From positions 1 to 29,986 of IMG/VR virus record IMGVR_UViG_3300036985_001063: a DNA stretch of 29,986 nt. The stretch is one strand, 5' to 3'. The notes beneath the pieces are model-generated. The model was not told the origin of the DNA and did no database searches. It saw only the letters and a list, made by a program, of their open reading frames with translations. This document shows positions 22,959 through 29,986 of this stretch, piece after piece; within the stretch, counting starts at the first letter, position 1, and each line of letters begins with the position of its first letter. The position numbers were made by a program, and so were the translations under genes. Origin of the DNA: a virus.

Positions 22959-23717
22959 TTAAGCTCCTATGCTTGGAATTAAATTAATTAAAGGGTTTGT
23001 TCCGTTTACAACTAATAAGTCATCACTAATTCCATAGCGGTTCTTACTAACATTTGCAGCGGAGGCGTATGTTACCAGTATTCGTGTGCCATCGCTTATT
23101 GCTTTTTTACGATCCCCATCACCAAAGGTATGAGTTTCTAATTTTAAGTAACCAACCAAATCAACATTGTCTGTATAATGCGAAACGCTTTTCTTCTGCA
23201 TTCTAATGTTATAGCGTGTGTATGGGTCTTGGTCTGGTAGCTCTATTGTTTCTGTTTCGCTGTGCGCTATAAAAACAATGTTCATTCCATTGTATTCATT
23301 TAAGATACCAGCGGCCTTACGAACCCTTCCATGATAAGAACTTAATGCCTGAAAACCAGCTCCATAACCACCTAATGCTTGTGCTATGGTGCGTGGTTTT
23401 TTTGGATCAGTATCGACAATGTGATTTGTAAATAAATTATCAAGTTGAGTAATGCTATCAATAACCAATGTTTTATAATCATGTTCATCTTTTATAAGAG
23501 CTGTTAATTGCTCCCATAATTGCTCAACAGTATTAAGTATTGGAAAAGCATCAGGTCTTGATGATGCAGGTATTGCTTGCAAGCCATCTTCAGCACGAAT
23601 GAAGATAGGTTTAGGAAAGGTGGCGGCTAAACTGGTTTTACCCAATCCTGCATCACCTGTTAATGTGCAAATAATCGGACGATCATTTGGCTTTGCTATA
23701 GAGCTTAATATGCTCAT
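22959..23717 (-). CDS. RecA-like single-strand annealing ATPase (Sak4 type)
   Basis: 252 aa. Walker A GDAGLGKTS (residues 21-29) and Walker B KTLVIDSI (82-89) in a compact RecA-like domain; IVFIAHSETE with a His (about 149-158) is the usual sensor region. This size and order is that of Sak4-type ATPases, which stimulate strand annealing together with SSB. It is the first gene of the leftward operon; the region just upstream holds the divergent promoters. It ends 5 nt before the SSB-like ATG. GGAG precedes the ATG. Confidence 0.82.
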   Translation of the reverse strand: MSILSSIAKPNDRPIICTLTGDAGLGKTSLAATFPKPIFIRAEDGLQAIPASSRPDAFPILNTVEQLWEQLTALIKDEHDYKTLVIDSITQLDNLFTNHIVDTDPKKPRTIAQALGGYGAGFQALSSYHGRVRKAAGILNEYNGMNIVFIAHSETETIELPDQDPYTRYNIRMQKKSVSHYTDNVDLVGYLKLETHTFGDGDRKKAISDGTRILVTYASAANVSKNRYGISDDLLVVNGTNPLINLIPSIGA

Positions 23718-23764
23718 CTTTACTACTCCTTCATTGAGGGTTAAAAATCTTTTTCTTTATTCCG

Positions 23765-23793
23765 TTGCATATATTACCGATTTAAATTAGAAT
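23765..23793 (+). promoter_or_regulatory. Candidate rightward sigma70 promoter
   Basis: TTGCAT, then a 17-nt spacer, then TAGAAT at 23788-23793 (five of six -10 matches). It would transcribe the HTH gene, the primase-helicase and perhaps the terminase block. The -35 box matches only TTG, so an activator may be needed. Confidence 0.45.
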
Positions 23794-23798
23794 TGCAA
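23771..23798 (-). promoter_or_regulatory. Candidate leftward sigma70 promoter
   Basis: On the minus strand, TTGCAA (23798-23793), a 16-nt spacer, then TAATAT (23776-23771). It would feed the leftward operon starting with the Sak4-like ATPase. It overlaps the rightward candidate almost completely, so polymerase could use only one at a time. Confidence 0.4.
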
Positions 23799-23828
23799 CA
23801 CCTTAATAAAAATAAATAGGAAATAAAA

Positions 23829-23999
23829 ATGCTGACAATTGAACAAATACAAAACAAGTTAGTTTTCATGAACTTAAAAGCCGTCAGTAATGCTACTGAC
23901 ATTGGTTATAATTTATTGTGGAAAATTGCTAACAATAAAATGATAAACATTCCACATTTAGCTGTTGTTACTCTTAGTAAGTTTCTGGAGGACTTTTAG
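23829..23999 (+). CDS. Small HTH regulator, 56 aa
   Basis: 56 aa, AGGA ahead of the ATG. Nearly the whole protein is one helix-turn-helix domain: LVFMNLKAVSNATDIGYNLL then WKIANNKMINIPHLAVVTLS, matching the short Cro/C1-type regulators of phages (x-A-V-x-x-A-T-G-I-x-Y-x-T-L-W-x-I-A-x-x-K). It is the first gene to the right of the divergent spacer, so it may control the overlapping promoters there. The TAG overlaps the GTG of the primase-helicase (TAGTG), so expression of the two is linked. Confidence 0.75.
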   Translation: MLTIEQIQNKLVFMNLKAVSNATDIGYNLLWKIANNKMINIPHLAVVTLSKFLEDF

Positions 24000-25873
24000 T
24001 GTTACTTGAGTTGTGTGATGCAATTAGGGCAGTTGGTTATGAACCTCCTCCTAATATAGCTGTTGGCAAGGTTACAAGATTCTCCACCAATGGTAAGCGC
24101 AACGACAGGTCAGGTTGGGTTCATGTATTTGATGATGCACATGGCGCTGTGTTTGGTTGCTGGCGTAGTGGTGAGCAACATCAATGGCATGAAAAACGTG
24201 ATTATGTTCCTGATATTCATGAACAGGAGGCGATGCGCCAACAGTTTGAAGAGGCTAAACGTAAGGCAATTGCGGAACGTGACGCAGCGTATGCTGTAGC
24301 GGCAAAAGAAGCGCAAATATTATTTGATAATGCAGTTCCAGTTATAAGCCATGATTACCTCACCAACAAGGGAATACATCCAAACATGGCCCGTATGTTT
24401 GGCGGCAAACTTATCATACCTGTTTATGGCGCAGATGGAGAAATTCAGTCTGTTCAGTCAATATTTAGCGATGGCGCAAAAAGGTTTCACTCTGGCGGTA
24501 AGATGCTTGGTGGTCATTGTTGGATTGGTGATCCTAGTCAATCTGAAACTTTATTGATAGCAGAAGGGTTTGCAACTGCTGATAGTTTATTCCAAGCAAC
24601 AAAGCTTGCTGTATGCATAGCATTTAATGCTGGAAACCTTAAGCCTGTTACACAAATGATAGCAAGCCAGTATATTGGCAAGAAGATTGTTATCTGTGCA
24701 GATAATGATAGTTCTGGTGTTGGCATAAGCAAGGCAAAAGAATGTGGTGTTGATATTGTACTGCCCACCATCAATGGCGATTTTAACGATATGATGTCAG
24801 AGTTAGGCATTGATGCGGTTAAGGAAGTTGTTTTTGGAAAGGTAAAGCCAGAAGAGTTATTTGTCACCATTGAAGATATGATGGCAAGCATTAGCAAACC
24901 TGATTGGCTAATTAAAGGCATACTTGAGCGTGGTAGCATGAATCTTCTTTTCGGGGAGTCTGGCGCTGGTAAAAGTTTATTTGCAATGAACTGGGCGTTT
25001 TGCGCTGGTAATGGTGATGATTGGTATGGGCATAAGGTAAAAAAAGAGTTAAAAACATTAATCATCATGGGTGAGGGTTTGCGTGGTGCTTCTATGCGGT
25101 TTAAAGCTTTATCTCAAAAGTACGGTAAATCTCCAAAGAATATAAGGTTAAGCAGAAGATCAATAAATTTACTTGATAATAGTGCTGCTGATGAAATTAT
25201 AAAAATAGTCACAGAATTAGATTTTATACCTGACATTATTATTATTGATACACTGCACAGGAATATGGTTGGTGATGAGAACTCTAGTGAAGATATGGCC
25301 TTATACTTTAAGTCTATTGAATTACTTGCCAGACGTTTAGATGCGGCTATTGTTACTGTTCACCATAGTGGTCATGGTGATAAAGGAAGGAGTCGTGGAA
25401 GTAGCTCTATAAAAGCAGCAATGGACGCAGAGTTTTGTGTTACCAAGAATGGCGATGGCATTACTTTTTCATGCACCAAGTCTAAAGATTTTGGTTTTGG
25501 CGCTGATATGAGTTTTGCTATTCATGAAGTTGAACTTGATGGGGATGTCTTTTATGATGCAGATGATGATAAACAAGTTACCAGTGTTTATTTAGAATAT
25601 CAGGGTGTTGCAAAGGACAAGAAGGCATTGGCTACAAATGACCAAAAAGGGTTAGATTCACTTATACATTGTATGGAAATACATGGTAAATCTGGCAATG
25701 TATTGAAGCCTAATGGAGATGCACAACTTTCTGTACATTATAGAGATTGGCAACCCTTTGCAAAAGAAATATACAAGGGAAGTAATGCTTCACAGTACTT
25801 TACAAATGCAAGAAATAGTCTTTTAAAACAAAAGCTTATAGGAAATCAAGGGGATTTTTGGTGGCTAATATAA
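23999..25873 (+). CDS. Primase-helicase: TOPRIM domain plus RecA-like ATPase
   Basis: 624 aa, GTG start 8 nt after GGAGG. An N-terminal region (about 1-110) with RSGWVHVFDDAHGAVFGCWR is followed by a TOPRIM domain (about 183-265): Glu189 in LLIAEGFATA, VICADND with Asp235 and Asp237, and DFNDMM. A RecA-like ATPase follows, with GESGAGKS (319-326), IIIIDTLHRNM (413-423) and VTVHHSGHGD (452-461). The end is a winged-helix-like part. TOPRIM plus RepA-type ATPase proteins make primers and unwind DNA for replication. With no phage polymerase in view, it would recruit the host replisome (inference). Confidence 0.9.
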   Translation: MLLELCDAIRAVGYEPPPNIAVGKVTRFSTNGKRNDRSGWVHVFDDAHGAVFGCWRSGEQHQWHEKRDYVPDIHEQEAMRQQFEEAKRKAIAERDAAYAVAAKEAQILFDNAVPVISHDYLTNKGIHPNMARMFGGKLIIPVYGADGEIQSVQSIFSDGAKRFHSGGKMLGGHCWIGDPSQSETLLIAEGFATADSLFQATKLAVCIAFNAGNLKPVTQMIASQYIGKKIVICADNDSSGVGISKAKECGVDIVLPTINGDFNDMMSELGIDAVKEVVFGKVKPEELFVTIEDMMASISKPDWLIKGILERGSMNLLFGESGAGKSLFAMNWAFCAGNGDDWYGHKVKKELKTLIIMGEGLRGASMRFKALSQKYGKSPKNIRLSRRSINLLDNSAADEIIKIVTELDFIPDIIIIDTLHRNMVGDENSSEDMALYFKSIELLARRLDAAIVTVHHSGHGDKGRSRGSSSIKAAMDAEFCVTKNGDGITFSCTKSKDFGFGADMSFAIHEVELDGDVFYDADDDKQVTSVYLEYQGVAKDKKALATNDQKGLDSLIHCMEIHGKSGNVLKPNGDAQLSVHYRDWQPFAKEIYKGSNASQYFTNARNSLLKQKLIGNQGDFWWLI

Positions 25874-25876
25874 TTT

Positions 25877-25977
25877 ATACATACATACGTTATACATCGT
25901 TGTATAACATGTATGTATTTTGGGTCTTATTTATACATACAATACATCCCCCCTATAGGGGATGTATATTGTATAAA
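25877..25977. repeat. Palindrome cluster after primase-helicase (origin or operator candidate)
   Basis: Within this stretch two dyads stand side by side. The first (about 25881-25918) pairs ATACATACGTTATACA with TGTATAACATGTATGTAT around a short centre, with a 2-nt bulge. The second is ACATCCCC (25944-25951) with GGGGATGT (25958-25965), inside AT arms TACAATACAT and ATGTATATTGTA. TATACAT, TACATAC and TGTATA units recur many times. No T-run follows, so it is not a plain terminator. Position just behind the helicase suits a replication origin, but a regulator or packaging site is possible. Confidence 0.5.
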
Positions 25978-25996
25978 ACCTTGTATATAAATTTGT

Positions 25997-26134
25997 ATGG
26001 ATGAATTATTAGATTTTATAAAGGACATTGAAAAAGAGTTTGGAGAAGTAAAAGCAAAAGCAATTAGGGTTGATGGTAAAGTTGTTTTACATGAAGGTAA
26101 TTTTCAACAGAAAAAAAAGGATTTAAGGGTATGA
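25997..26134 (+). CDS. Microprotein, 45 aa
   Basis: 45 aa (MDELLDFIKDIEKEFGEVKA, then KAIRVDGKVVLHEG and a Lys-rich end). No family recognised. No good ribosome site is visible before the ATG, as the palindrome region ends right there; however, its TGA overlaps the next gene's ATG, and both codon use and chain position support it. Probably the lead gene of the small-protein row. Function unknown. Confidence 0.45.
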   Translation: MDELLDFIKDIEKEFGEVKAKAIRVDGKVVLHEGNFQQKKKDLRV

Positions 26135-26232
26135 TAAGAAGACAGGTAACAAAGTTATGGTTATTGCCTTTTGTGTTATTAGTTTATGTGGGAATTTTTG
26201 TGGTTGGTTTTTTTAGGATGATGTTTAGATGA
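26131..26232 (+). CDS. Single-TM microprotein, 33 aa
   Basis: 33 aa: basic start (MIRRQVTKLW), one membrane segment (LLPFVLLVYVGIFVVGFF, about residues 11-28) and basic end (RMMFR). ATGA overlap with the gene before, and its TGA overlaps the next ATG. AGGA lies about 8 nt ahead of the ATG. Membrane location likely; role unknown. Confidence 0.5.
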   Translation: MIRRQVTKLWLLPFVLLVYVGIFVVGFFRMMFR

Positions 26233-26366
26233 GTGATGAAGAGTATTTTTATGACATGTGCGATAAGATGAATAAAATGCCAACAGAAGCGCAGTTAGAT
26301 GAGTTTTTAAGAGAATTAAAGCATACCATTAGGGTAAAAGCATTTGTCATCGCTATGAGGCTGTAA
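26229..26366 (+). CDS. Microprotein, 45 aa
   Basis: 45 aa (MSDEEYFYDMCDKMNKMPTE, then AQLDEFLRELKHTIRVKAF). Acidic N-terminal, basic C-terminal half. No family recognised. The start overlaps the previous TGA and the stop overlaps the next ATG (TAATG), so translation in a chain is plausible. Confidence 0.5.
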   Translation: MSDEEYFYDMCDKMNKMPTEAQLDEFLRELKHTIRVKAFVIAMRL

Positions 26367-26611
26367 TGAATATTAAATACAATTGTTATTATAAAGATGT
26401 GCGGCATCTTGACGGCATTGACGTTTATAGGGTGTTGGAATTGTTTAATGTAACAGACCCTTGTTTGCAACATGCAATTAAAAAGTTATTATGCGCAGGT
26501 AAAAGAGGTGCAAAAGATGAAGAGCGAGATGTGGAAGAAGCAATTGATACTTTGGGTCGTTATCAGGATATGAAGGTTGAGGAAGAATTGCGTGAAGATG
26601 CCACCAATTAA
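26366..26611 (+). CDS. DUF3310-like small phage protein
   Basis: 81 aa. The core (NCYYKDVRHLDGIDVYRVLE; LFNVTDPCLQHAIKKLLCAG; KRGAKDEERDVEEAIDTLGR) follows the layout of DUF3310 proteins: a short metal/nucleotide-binding helical fold with H-A-I-K-K and K-D-x-x-x-D-V-x-E-A. Related proteins occur in many phages; some are called nucleotide kinases without proof. Start overlaps the previous stop and the end overlaps the next gene by 14 nt. Function unsettled. Confidence 0.65.
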   Translation: MNIKYNCYYKDVRHLDGIDVYRVLELFNVTDPCLQHAIKKLLCAGKRGAKDEERDVEEAIDTLGRYQDMKVEEELREDATN

Positions 26612-26750
26612 TTTATTTAGCTTTCCAAAACAGACAAAGATTTGTAAGCATAAGTACCAGGCAACTTATGTTTCATGGCGAAAGAAAGTTTGTATTGATT
26701 GCAATGAGGAGTTTCCATTGTATGATCTAAAGATTGAACACCAAAGATGA
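26598..26750 (+). CDS. Zinc-finger-like microprotein, 50 aa
   Basis: 50 aa. Cys16 and His18 (KICKHKYQ) and Cys32 and Cys35 (VCIDCNEEF) could hold one zinc ion in a small ribbon. The basic middle (VSWRKKV) suggests nucleic acid contact. It overlaps the DUF3310-like gene and its TGA overlaps the next ATG. No family named. Confidence 0.55.
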   Translation: MPPINLFSFPKQTKICKHKYQATYVSWRKKVCIDCNEEFPLYDLKIEHQR

Positions 26751-26866
26751 AGAAACCAAAGATTAAGTGGGCTGGAAACTATTGGAAGTGCTATAGTGTT
26801 GACAGGGTTGCCTATGGTGAAACACCAAAGGTGGCATGGGTTAATTGGAATAGTCAATATTTTTAA
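26747..26866 (+). CDS. Trp-rich microprotein, 39 aa
   Basis: 39 aa: MKKPKIKWAGNYWKCYSVDR, then VAYGETPKVAWVNWNSQYF. Five Trp and several Tyr in a tiny basic protein; the G-x-T-P...A-W motif is known from other tiny phage proteins of unknown role. ATG overlaps the previous TGA. Ends 22 nt before the terminase small subunit. Confidence 0.5.
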   Translation: MKKPKIKWAGNYWKCYSVDRVAYGETPKVAWVNWNSQYF

Positions 26867-26888
26867 TATTCGCAAAGTAGGTTTATCT

Positions 26889-27191
26889 ATGGAAGATAAC
26901 GTAGAAAAGAATAGGGCAGGTAATAGGGGTCTTGGAAGGGTAAAAGGAACTCCAAATAAGGCAACTGCACAAGCAAGAGAAGCTATTGCAGACTTTGTTG
27001 ATGGAAATGCGCACAGGTTAACCGGATGGCTTGACCAGGTGGCGGAAACAAATCCGGAAAGGGCCTTTCAATTGTTCCAGAGTGTAATTGAGTATCATGT
27101 TCCAAAGCTTGCAAGGAGTGATACAACTGTTACTGGTGCAGATGGTGGGCCTCTTGTGCATAGGATAGAAGTTTCTTATGGCGACGATTAA
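26889..27191 (+). CDS. terS: Terminase small subunit
   Basis: 100 aa from ATG at 26889; the frame is open upstream to 26796, but that part overlaps another gene and looks unlike coding for this family. The core NRGLGRVKGTPNKATAQARE, then ADFVDGNAHRLTGWLDQVAE and FQLFQSVIEYHVPKLARSD, matches small terminase subunits of many podoviruses. It would recognise the phage DNA and regulate the large subunit. The ribosome site is weak (AGTAGG, 7 nt upstream). It overlaps the large subunit gene by 14 nt. Confidence 0.8.
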   Translation: MEDNVEKNRAGNRGLGRVKGTPNKATAQAREAIADFVDGNAHRLTGWLDQVAETNPERAFQLFQSVIEYHVPKLARSDTTVTGADGGPLVHRIEVSYGDD

Positions 27192-28434
27192 GGCAAAGTT
27201 TCCACCAAGCTTAAAGGATATTTTTAAACCAAGACGTTATAAGGTTATCTATGGTGGTCGAGGCTCTGGCAAATCTTGGAGCTGTGCAAGGGCTTTGATA
27301 ATAAAGGCTGTTAATGAGCCAATAAGGGTGTTGTGCGCTCGTGAAACGCAAAAGTCTATACAAGAGTCGGTTCATAAACTTTTGAAGGATCAGATAGAAA
27401 TTCTTAACCTGCAGCACATGTTCACGGTTCTTGAAACAAAGATAGTTGGCATCAATGGTTCTGAGTTTAGTTTTGCAGGTATTCGGCAACAAGGCATTAC
27501 TAACCTAAAATCATTTGAGGGTGTTGATATTTGTTGGGTTGAGGAAGCGCAGGTTTGCACAAAGAAATCATGGGATGTTTTAATACCTACGATTAGAAAG
27601 CCTGGCAGTGAAATATGGATTACATTTAATCCAGAGCTGGACACTGATGAAACGTATAAACGGTTTGTATTGTCAGATAACGATGAGGCAACTGTTATAA
27701 AGTGCAACTACTCTGATAACCCGTGGTTTCCTGATGAGCTAGAGAAGGAACGTGTTAACTGGTTAAGGCGTGACCCTGAAGGATACAAGACAGTTTGGGA
27801 AGGTGAGTGCAGACCTGCTGTTGAGGGTGCAATATATGCACAAGAATTAACTCGTATGCAGCTGGAGAAAAGACTAGGAAAAGCTCCATACGATCCATTG
27901 CTTAAGGTGCATACTGTATGGGATTTAGGGTGGAATGATTCCATGTCTATAGGATTTGTGCAGCGATCTGGTTCTGGAGAGATAAGGATTATTGATTATA
28001 TTGAGGACAGCCACAGGACATTGGATAGCTATGTTGATGAGCTAAAGAGCAAAGGGTTTAATTGGGGAACTGATTTTATACCACACGATGGGCGTAATAA
28101 AGATTTTAAATCAGGTAAGTCAACAGAAGAAATATTGCAAGCAATGGGCCGAACGGTTATTGTATTAGGCAGAAATGACATTGAAGAAGGCATCAGGGCT
28201 TCAAGGATGATGTTTAGCAGGGTCTGGGTTGATGAGAAGGCACAAGATATAGTCAACAGGTTAAAACGCTATAGAAGGACGCAGAACCAGTCAACTGGTG
28301 AGTTTGGCGCTCCATTGCATGATGAGAGTAGTCATGGCGCTGATTGTTTCCGGTATATTGCAATGGCAGAGCAACAAATGAACAACGAAACATGGGGTGG
28401 AAAGCTAAAATATCCAAGTTTAGGTTATAATTAA
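27178..28434 (+). CDS. terL: Terminase large subunit (PBSX-type)
   Basis: 418 aa. N-terminal packaging ATPase: Walker A GGRGSGKS (residues 26-33), Walker B VDICWVEEAQ (116-125) with catalytic Glu, and a coupling-like motif WITFNPELD. C-terminal RNase H-like nuclease: Asp249 in VWDLGWNDS, IIDYIEDS (271-278) and the last acidic residue in HDESSHGADCFRY (about 381-393). It cuts concatemers and drives DNA into the head. Length is usual for this family. It is followed 27 nt later by the portal gene. Confidence 0.93.
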   Translation: MATIKAKFPPSLKDIFKPRRYKVIYGGRGSGKSWSCARALIIKAVNEPIRVLCARETQKSIQESVHKLLKDQIEILNLQHMFTVLETKIVGINGSEFSFAGIRQQGITNLKSFEGVDICWVEEAQVCTKKSWDVLIPTIRKPGSEIWITFNPELDTDETYKRFVLSDNDEATVIKCNYSDNPWFPDELEKERVNWLRRDPEGYKTVWEGECRPAVEGAIYAQELTRMQLEKRLGKAPYDPLLKVHTVWDLGWNDSMSIGFVQRSGSGEIRIIDYIEDSHRTLDSYVDELKSKGFNWGTDFIPHDGRNKDFKSGKSTEEILQAMGRTVIVLGRNDIEEGIRASRMMFSRVWVDEKAQDIVNRLKRYRRTQNQSTGEFGAPLHDESSHGADCFRYIAMAEQQMNNETWGGKLKYPSLGYN

Positions 28435-28461
28435 GCATAAACATATAAAAGGCTGATTAAA

Positions 28462-29986
28462 ATGGCAATAATGACAGACGATGAACTCAAGGCAATAACC
28501 GATCAAGAGATTAAACAATCACTTGGTTATGGCTCTGGAGAGATTAGCGACCAGAGGATGAGGGCGCTAGATTATTACATGGCAAAGCCTATCCGTGACC
28601 TTGCTCCACCTGCAATTGATGGGCGCTCTAGTGTTGTATCAACAGATGTTCTTGATACGGTGGAATGGATGTTGCCATCGTTGTTAAAGATGTTTGTTGG
28701 AACGGATAAGACGGTAGAGTTTGAGGCAAAAGCAGAAGAGTATGAAGAACAGGCTAGATGCGCTACTGCTTACATAAATGATTATGTACTGCGTGTGCAG
28801 AACAATGCTTTTACGATATTTCATACATGGTTTAAAGATGCACTGCTTAGTAAGGTAGGGGTGTTAAAAATATGGTGGGATACTATTGATGAGGAAGCAA
28901 GGGAAGACTATAACGGTCTTGATGAGATTGAACTTGCAATGCTGCTTAGTGATACAAGCGTAGAACCAATAGAGAACTCAACGTTTATTGATAACGATAC
29001 TGGTGCGATGTTATACAACGTTGCTGTTAAACGTAAGAAGACCAAAGGTTTCACAAGAATTGAGAATGTTCCACCAGAAGAGTTCTTGATTAGTAGACGT
29101 GCAAAGAATATAGAAGATGCAGACTTTGTAGCACATAGGTTTGAGCGTACTATTGGCGAACTAAAATCAGCAGGATATAAGAACGTTGATGAGTTATCTA
29201 GTGATGAGCTGGATGGGGCGTACCAACAAGAGCGTGTTGAACGTAGGACATTCTACGATGATATGCCTTATGCTGATGGTGGTAATCGTTCTGATACATC
29301 TGACAAGAGTAGTCGGGTAGTCTGGGTAACAGAATGCTATATGAAGGTAGATGTTGATGGTGATGGCATACCAGAGTGGCGCAAGATTACACGTTGCGGA
29401 AATAGTTTATTGGATAACATTGAGTGTGATGGCAATCCATTTGTAACTATTACGCCGATTCCTATGCCGCACCAATTCTTTGGACTATCTGTTGCCGATC
29501 TAGCGATGGAATCACAAAGAACAAAGACCAGCTTGATGCGTGCAATGATTGATAATCTATACTTATCGGTTAATGGTCGTTCATGGGCGCTTGAGGGTCA
29601 GGTCAACATGGATGATCTATTAACATCAAGACCTGGTGGTATTGTTCGTGTAAAAACTCCTAATGCGGTTGGTGCATTGCAGTCTGGTAATGGTGATATG
29701 GCTGGCGCTACAAATCTTCTTGAGATTGTAGAACAGGCAAAAGAAAATAGAACCGGATTCACTAGGGCTAGTCAAGGAACTAATCCTGATGCATTAAACC
29801 AGACAGCTACAGGCATGAACATCATAACCAATCGTGCAGATATGCGGATTGAGTTGATAGCTAGAAACTTTGCTGAAACTGGTGTAAGAAACTTATTCTT
29901 AAAGGTATTAGAACTTGTTAGCAAATACCAAGATAATGTTGAGCGTATAAAATCAAGTCATGGTAAATGGATTGATATTGATCCAA
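28462..29986 (+). CDS. Portal protein, N-terminal part (partial, runs off edge)
   Basis: 508 residues visible, no stop before the edge; AAAGG stands ahead of the ATG. MAIMTDDELKAITDQEIKQS, then ISDQRMRALDYYMAKPIRDL and GRSSVVSTDVLDTVEWMLPS (about residues 53-72), NAFTIFHTWFKDALLSKVGV and PIPMPHQFFGLSVADLAMES fit the long portal proteins of P22/SU10-like podophages. The dodecameric portal forms the DNA entry and exit channel, docks the terminase for packaging and the adaptor afterwards. Position directly after terminase is standard. Confidence 0.88.
   Translation, partial: MAIMTDDELKAITDQEIKQSLGYGSGEISDQRMRALDYYMAKPIRDLAPPAIDGRSSVVSTDVLDTVEWMLPSLLKMFVGTDKTVEFEAKAEEYEEQARCATAYINDYVLRVQNNAFTIFHTWFKDALLSKVGVLKIWWDTIDEEAREDYNGLDEIELAMLLSDTSVEPIENSTFIDNDTGAMLYNVAVKRKKTKGFTRIENVPPEEFLISRRAKNIEDADFVAHRFERTIGELKSAGYKNVDELSSDELDGAYQQERVERRTFYDDMPYADGGNRSDTSDKSSRVVWVTECYMKVDVDGDGIPEWRKITRCGNSLLDNIECDGNPFVTITPIPMPHQFFGLSVADLAMESQRTKTSLMRAMIDNLYLSVNGRSWALEGQVNMDDLLTSRPGGIVRVKTPNAVGALQSGNGDMAGATNLLEIVEQAKENRTGFTRASQGTNPDALNQTATGMNIITNRADMRIELIARNFAETGVRNLFLKVLELVSKYQDNVERIKSSHGKWIDIDP

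Larger units (their letters stand above)
23764..23799. promoter_or_regulatory. GTTGCA ... TGCAAC inverted repeat, operator candidate
   Basis: GTTGCA at 23764-23769 and TGCAAC at 23794-23799 are perfect inverted repeats with 24 nt between. Both arms overlap the -35 boxes of the two candidate promoters below. Such spacing allows a dimer-pair to bind and block both. The HTH gene at 23829 lies 29 nt downstream. Confidence 0.45.

Noticed and set aside
25877-25977. CRISPR-like array
   Set aside because: The repeats are short inverted and irregular units without spacers of constant length.
25940-25980. Intrinsic terminator for the primase-helicase
   Set aside because: The stem is strong, but what follows is mixed ATATTGTATAAAA rather than a T-run; termination remains possible yet is not supported.
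26796-26888. N-terminal extension of the terminase small subunit
   Set aside because: The extension overlaps the 39-aa gene and does not resemble the family; the ATG at 26889 has a weak but better placed ribosome site.

Overview
This window reads as most of the genome of a tailed phage with a short-tailed (podovirus-like) virion and a Gram-negative host. The virion set includes a portal and adaptor resembling the SU10/P22 type, a nozzle-like tail protein, tail-fibre and adhesin genes and several ejection-type proteins, with no tape-measure or tail-sheath gene. The Gram-negative host is inferred from a spanin pair (Rz with an embedded lipoprotein Rz1). The DNA is A/T-rich. Gene style vaguely recalls phages of freshwater betaproteobacteria, but the sequence does not prove a host. 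The left edge holds the end of an adaptor gene and the right edge most of a portal gene, so the missing piece is probably the portal end, scaffold, capsid and adaptor start. No integrase, DNA polymerase, RNA polymerase, tRNA or CRISPR array was seen.

Layout. (1) 1-13932, rightward: adaptor end, tail fibre, Gly-rich adhesin with assembly-like partner, nozzle, small virion proteins, a GNAT-like protein, a block of ejection-type proteins with a cupin gene inside it, then the lysis cassette (holin candidate, Rz/Rz1, XhlA-like membrane protein, GH24 endolysin). (2) 13892-23717, leftward: the early region. From its promoter end it runs RecA-like ATPase (Sak4 type), SSB-like protein, unknown, YqaJ/lambda-type exonuclease, a strikingly A/T-rich three-gene insert (ParB-like, unknown, DUF3440 PAPS-reductase-like; resembling IbrB/IbrA), SF2 helicase, VRR-NUC nuclease, unknown small proteins, an intrinsic terminator, two DNA-binding candidates and a secreted repeat protein that converges with the endolysin. 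(3) 23829-28434 and on, rightward: small HTH regulator, TOPRIM primase/RecA-like helicase, a palindrome-rich spacer, six tightly overlapping microproteins, terminase small and large subunits, portal.

The two transcription directions diverge from a 111-bp spacer (23718-23828). There, two candidate promoters overlap face to face inside a GTTGCA/TGCAAC inverted repeat, next to the HTH gene: a plausible regulatory switch. Most genes overlap by ATGA, GTGA or TAATG junctions, implying translational coupling. No stretch over 300 bases lacks a gene.

Most interesting points: the IbrAB-like three-gene cassette with foreign composition; two intercistronic hairpins at matching distances from neighbouring genes, with compensatory stem changes and an AGGA loop; the palindrome cluster after the primase-helicase (possible origin or regulator site); and a terminator placed directly ahead of a ribosome binding site inside the leftward operon. 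All functional statements come from reading motifs by eye; no database search was possible.
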